Of a stretch of 64,000 nt of DNA, positions 61,940 through 64,000 are shown in pieces. Each line of letters starts with the position of its first letter. Positions within the stretch are counted from its first letter, which is position 1. The notes beneath the pieces are model-generated. The model had not been told where the DNA came from and searched no databases. It worked only from the letters and a program-made list of their open reading frames with translations. The DNA comes from Oxalobacter formigenes (GTDB lineage Bacteria; Pseudomonadota; Gammaproteobacteria; Burkholderiales; Burkholderiaceae_D), in the NCBI RefSeq assembly GCF_027158485.1, contig NZ_JAMKYJ010000009.1; one strand, given 5' to 3'. The position numbers were made by a program, and so were the translations under genes.

Positions 61940-62824
61940 ATGAAAAGAATATTTCTCTTTCTGGCAACCAATCTGGCCGTCATTCTGGTCATGTCGATTG
62001 TGCTGTCGCTTTTGGGCGTCAACCGTTATCTGTACGGCACCGGACTGAATCTGGGCAATTTGCTCGTTTTTTCGCTGGTGGTCGGTTTTACCGGATCGAT
62101 CATTTCACTTTTGATCAGCAAGCCGATGGCGAAATGGTCAACTGGTGCACGCGTCATTACGACACCTGCGAATTCGACGGAAAACTGGCTTCTCTCAACG
62201 GTAGGCAAATTGTCCCGTGAAGCCGGAATCAACATGCCTGAGGTTGCCGTTTACGATGGTGAACCGAATGCATTTGCGACCGGCGCTTTCAAGAATTCGG
62301 CTCTGGTGGCTGTATCGACCGGTTTGCTGCAAGGCATGAACCATGAAGAGATCGAAGCTGTCCTCGGACATGAAATCGCCCACGTCGCCAATGGCGATAT
62401 GGTGACGCTGACCCTGATTCAGGGCGTGTTGAATACGTTCGTGGTTTTCCTGGCGCGTGTTGTCGGTTTTTTTGTCGACAATCTGCTCTCACGCAATTCG
62501 GATTCAAGAGGCGGCTACGGACTCGGTTATTTTGCGACGGTCATCATTTGCGAAATTCTGTTTGGGGTTCTGGCGTCGATTATCGTTGCCTGGTTCTCAC
62601 GCTATCGTGAATATCGTGCCGATGCCGGTTCAGCCAGATTGCTTCACAACAAGCAGCCAATGATTCATGCCCTGATGCGTCTTGGACAAATGGAATCGGG
62701 CGATTTGCCCAAAAACGTCGCAATGGCCGGTATTAATGGCCGTAGCGGTCTGGCAGCGCTGTTTGCGTCCCATCCGCCGATTGAAAAACGGATTGAAGCC
62801 CTGCAAAGTGCCAGTGTCCGATAA
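61940..62824 (+). CDS. htpX: Membrane-bound zinc protease HtpX
   Basis: A 294-residue M48 peptidase of the inner membrane that degrades damaged membrane proteins. Two N-terminal helices (about 1-27, 34-55), the zinc motif VLGHEIAHVANGD near 142, two further helices near 155-178 and 190-215, and the third ligand in YREYRADAGSARLL. It is full length. A weak sigma-32-like element lies about 40-70 bases upstream. yciO follows 25 bases after the stop. Confidence 0.95.
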   Translation: MKRIFLFLATNLAVILVMSIVLSLLGVNRYLYGTGLNLGNLLVFSLVVGFTGSIISLLISKPMAKWSTGARVITTPANSTENWLLSTVGKLSREAGINMPEVAVYDGEPNAFATGAFKNSALVAVSTGLLQGMNHEEIEAVLGHEIAHVANGDMVTLTLIQGVLNTFVVFLARVVGFFVDNLLSRNSDSRGGYGLGYFATVIICEILFGVLASIIVAWFSRYREYRADAGSARLLHNKQPMIHALMRLGQMESGDLPKNVAMAGINGRSGLAALFASHPPIEKRIEALQSASVR

Positions 62825-62849
62825 CCGGACACCATAACGGAAAGTTAAA

Positions 62850-63476
62850 ATGACCAGTCAATATTTGGAAATTCATCCAGTCGATCCACAAGACCGGCTG
62901 GTAAAAAAAGCGGCCGATATCATTCGTGCCGGAGGTGTCATTGTTTTGCCAACAGATTCGAGCTATGCACTGGTCTGCCGTCTTGACGACAAGGCGGCAG
63001 TTGACCGCATCAGGCAGATTCGCCAGATCGACGAACGTCATTTGTTGACCCTGTTATGCCGGGATCTGAAAGAAGTCGGATCTTACGCACAGGTGGATAA
63101 TGGTTCATACCGTCTGCTGAAGTCAGCGACGCCGGGAGCGTTTACATTTATTTTGAGGGCGTCGAAAGAAGTGCCTCGCCGTCTGTCCCATCCATCCCGC
63201 AAGACGATCGGCTTGCGTATTCCTGACAATCGTATCGTTCAGGCGCTGCTGGATGAACTGGGCGAACCCCTGATCGGAACAACCGTTATTCTTCCCGGTG
63301 AGGAAGACCCGTATACTGAAGGGGATGTGATTCAGGAAAGACTGGAAAAACTGGTCGATGCCGTTGTGGATGGCGGTGCCTGCGGTTTGCTGCCGACGAC
63401 GGTGGTCGATCTGACAGGAAGGGAAGCCGAACTGGTTCGTAGCGGCAAGGGTGATCCGGCCCTGATCGGTCTGTAA
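62850..63476 (+). CDS. yciO: YciO-type YrdC-domain protein
   Basis: A 208-residue YrdC/Sua5-fold protein. LPTDSSYALVCRLDDKAA, RQIRQIDERHLLTLLCRDL, TFILRASKEVPRRLSHPSRK and TIGLRIPDNRIVQALL match YciO rather than TsaC: in the nucleotide-binding loop the KxR motif is replaced (DERH). Role is unknown and it probably does not replace the Sua5 protein encoded at 29054. It lies downstream of htpX and upstream of an M50 protease gene in the same direction. Confidence 0.88.
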   Translation: MTSQYLEIHPVDPQDRLVKKAADIIRAGGVIVLPTDSSYALVCRLDDKAAVDRIRQIRQIDERHLLTLLCRDLKEVGSYAQVDNGSYRLLKSATPGAFTFILRASKEVPRRLSHPSRKTIGLRIPDNRIVQALLDELGEPLIGTTVILPGEEDPYTEGDVIQERLEKLVDAVVDGGACGLLPTTVVDLTGREAELVRSGKGDPALIGL

Positions 63477-63537
63477 TATTTTAAAATGTTGATGTACGTC
63501 CGGTTTTTCCGGTCGTAGTGTTTTGGGGATGCTTGAA

Positions 63538-64000
63538 ATGGATAATATTCTGGAAACTGCCATTGTCTGGGCGATTCCCCTGTTGTTTGCCATCACGCTG
63601 CATGAAGCGTCTCATGCCTTTGTCGCCAAATATCTGGGGGATTCGACCGCGTATGTGCAAGGGCGAATGACCTTGAATCCCATCAAACATATCGATCCCT
63701 TTGGGACAATCATTATTCCGGTTGCCCTGATCATGTTGGGCAGCCCGTTTATTTTCGGTTACGCCAAACCGGTTCCGGTCAATTTTGGCCAGCTAAGGCA
63801 TCCACGTCGCGATTCCGCACTGGTCGCGCTGGCCGGTCCGGTATCCAACCTGATCATGGCAGTTTTGTGGGGCATCCTTAAAATTATCCTGCTTGCCACG
63901 CATGTACAGAGCGGAATTTTCCTGCAGATGGCAGAAATCGGGATAATCGTGAATCTGGTTCTTTTCGCATTCAATCTTTTCCCATTGCCTCCTTTGGACG
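63538..64000 (+). CDS. Site-2 protease family (M50) protein, cut by window end
   Basis: The first 154 codons of a polytopic membrane protein. It has the zinc-binding motif LHEASHAFVAKYLGD near residue 22, GRMTLNPIKHIDPFGT, and the second motif NLFPLPPLD at the edge, which is the NxxPxPxLDG signature of intramembrane metalloproteases. It starts at the ATG at 63538. The remainder lies beyond the window. It follows yciO by 61 bases. Confidence 0.88.
   Translation, partial: MDNILETAIVWAIPLLFAITLHEASHAFVAKYLGDSTAYVQGRMTLNPIKHIDPFGTIIIPVALIMLGSPFIFGYAKPVPVNFGQLRHPRRDSALVALAGPVSNLIMAVLWGILKIILLATHVQSGIFLQMAEIGIIVNLVLFAFNLFPLPPLD

Noticed and set aside
1..64000. CRISPR arrays, insertion sequences, phage or integrase genes
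   Set aside because: No regularly spaced direct repeats, transposase motifs or attachment sites were seen on either strand.

Overview
The window looks like core chromosome of a betaproteobacterium of the order Burkholderiales, most likely family Oxalobacteraceae (Oxalobacter or a close relative). The basis is protein-level resemblance (dapC-dapD-dapE-prmB-ABC-F, ompR-envZ, etfBA, nrdJ, type B L31, a YafS-like methyltransferase), a GC content near 50 percent by eye, and small autotransporter-type genes. The species is inferred, not proven. There is no CRISPR array, insertion sequence, phage gene, tRNA or rRNA that I can recognise. Coding density is high and most genes are housekeeping.

Layout. 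0-5 kb: an autotransporter, a methyltransferase/membrane-protein pair, an OsmC protein and a CBS-domain protein. 4.7-8.9 kb: two tandem PAS-GGDEF-EAL proteins for c-di-GMP turnover. 9-17 kb: gloB and rnhA (divergent), a small secreted protein, then a leftward block dapC-dapD-dapE-prmB-ABC-F. 17.1-20.4 kb is the least ordinary stretch: a Fur-box-like site, two tandem microprotein cassettes that share leader, N-terminus and terminator, the decayed 3' end of a second autotransporter gene, and a hybrid histidine kinase. 20.7-34.6 kb: htpG with a sigma-32-type promoter, an aminotransferase, ilvE, pgk-fba, purE-purC-sua5, a universal stress protein, msrA, cfa, tcdA and thpR. 34.7-41 kb: MATE exporter and ArnT-like glycosyltransferase, rpmE2 with a foldable leader, a small secreted protein, ompR-envZ. 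41.2-54 kb: purL, alaS-tusA, etfB-etfA, class II ribonucleotide reductase, methyltransferase. 54-64 kb: an unrecognised acidic protein whose 3' end carries a promoter for a structured RNA and a Cys-rich microprotein, a DUF349 protein, hslO, a gamma carbonic anhydrase, an alpha/beta hydrolase, trpH-htpX-yciO and the start of an M50 protease cut by the window edge.

Themes. De novo purine synthesis (purE, purC, purL), lysine/diaminopimelate synthesis by the succinylase route (dapC, dapD, dapE), lower glycolysis/gluconeogenesis (pgk, fba), protein quality control and oxidative repair (htpG, hslO, htpX, msrA), tRNA modification (sua5, tcdA, tusA) and envelope or signal sensing (two GGDEF-EAL proteins, hybrid kinase, EnvZ-OmpR). 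No classical defence or mobile system is visible. The best candidates for something undescribed are the paired microprotein cassettes at 17.5-18.4 kb and the promoter-structured RNA-microprotein unit at 54.84-55.26 kb.
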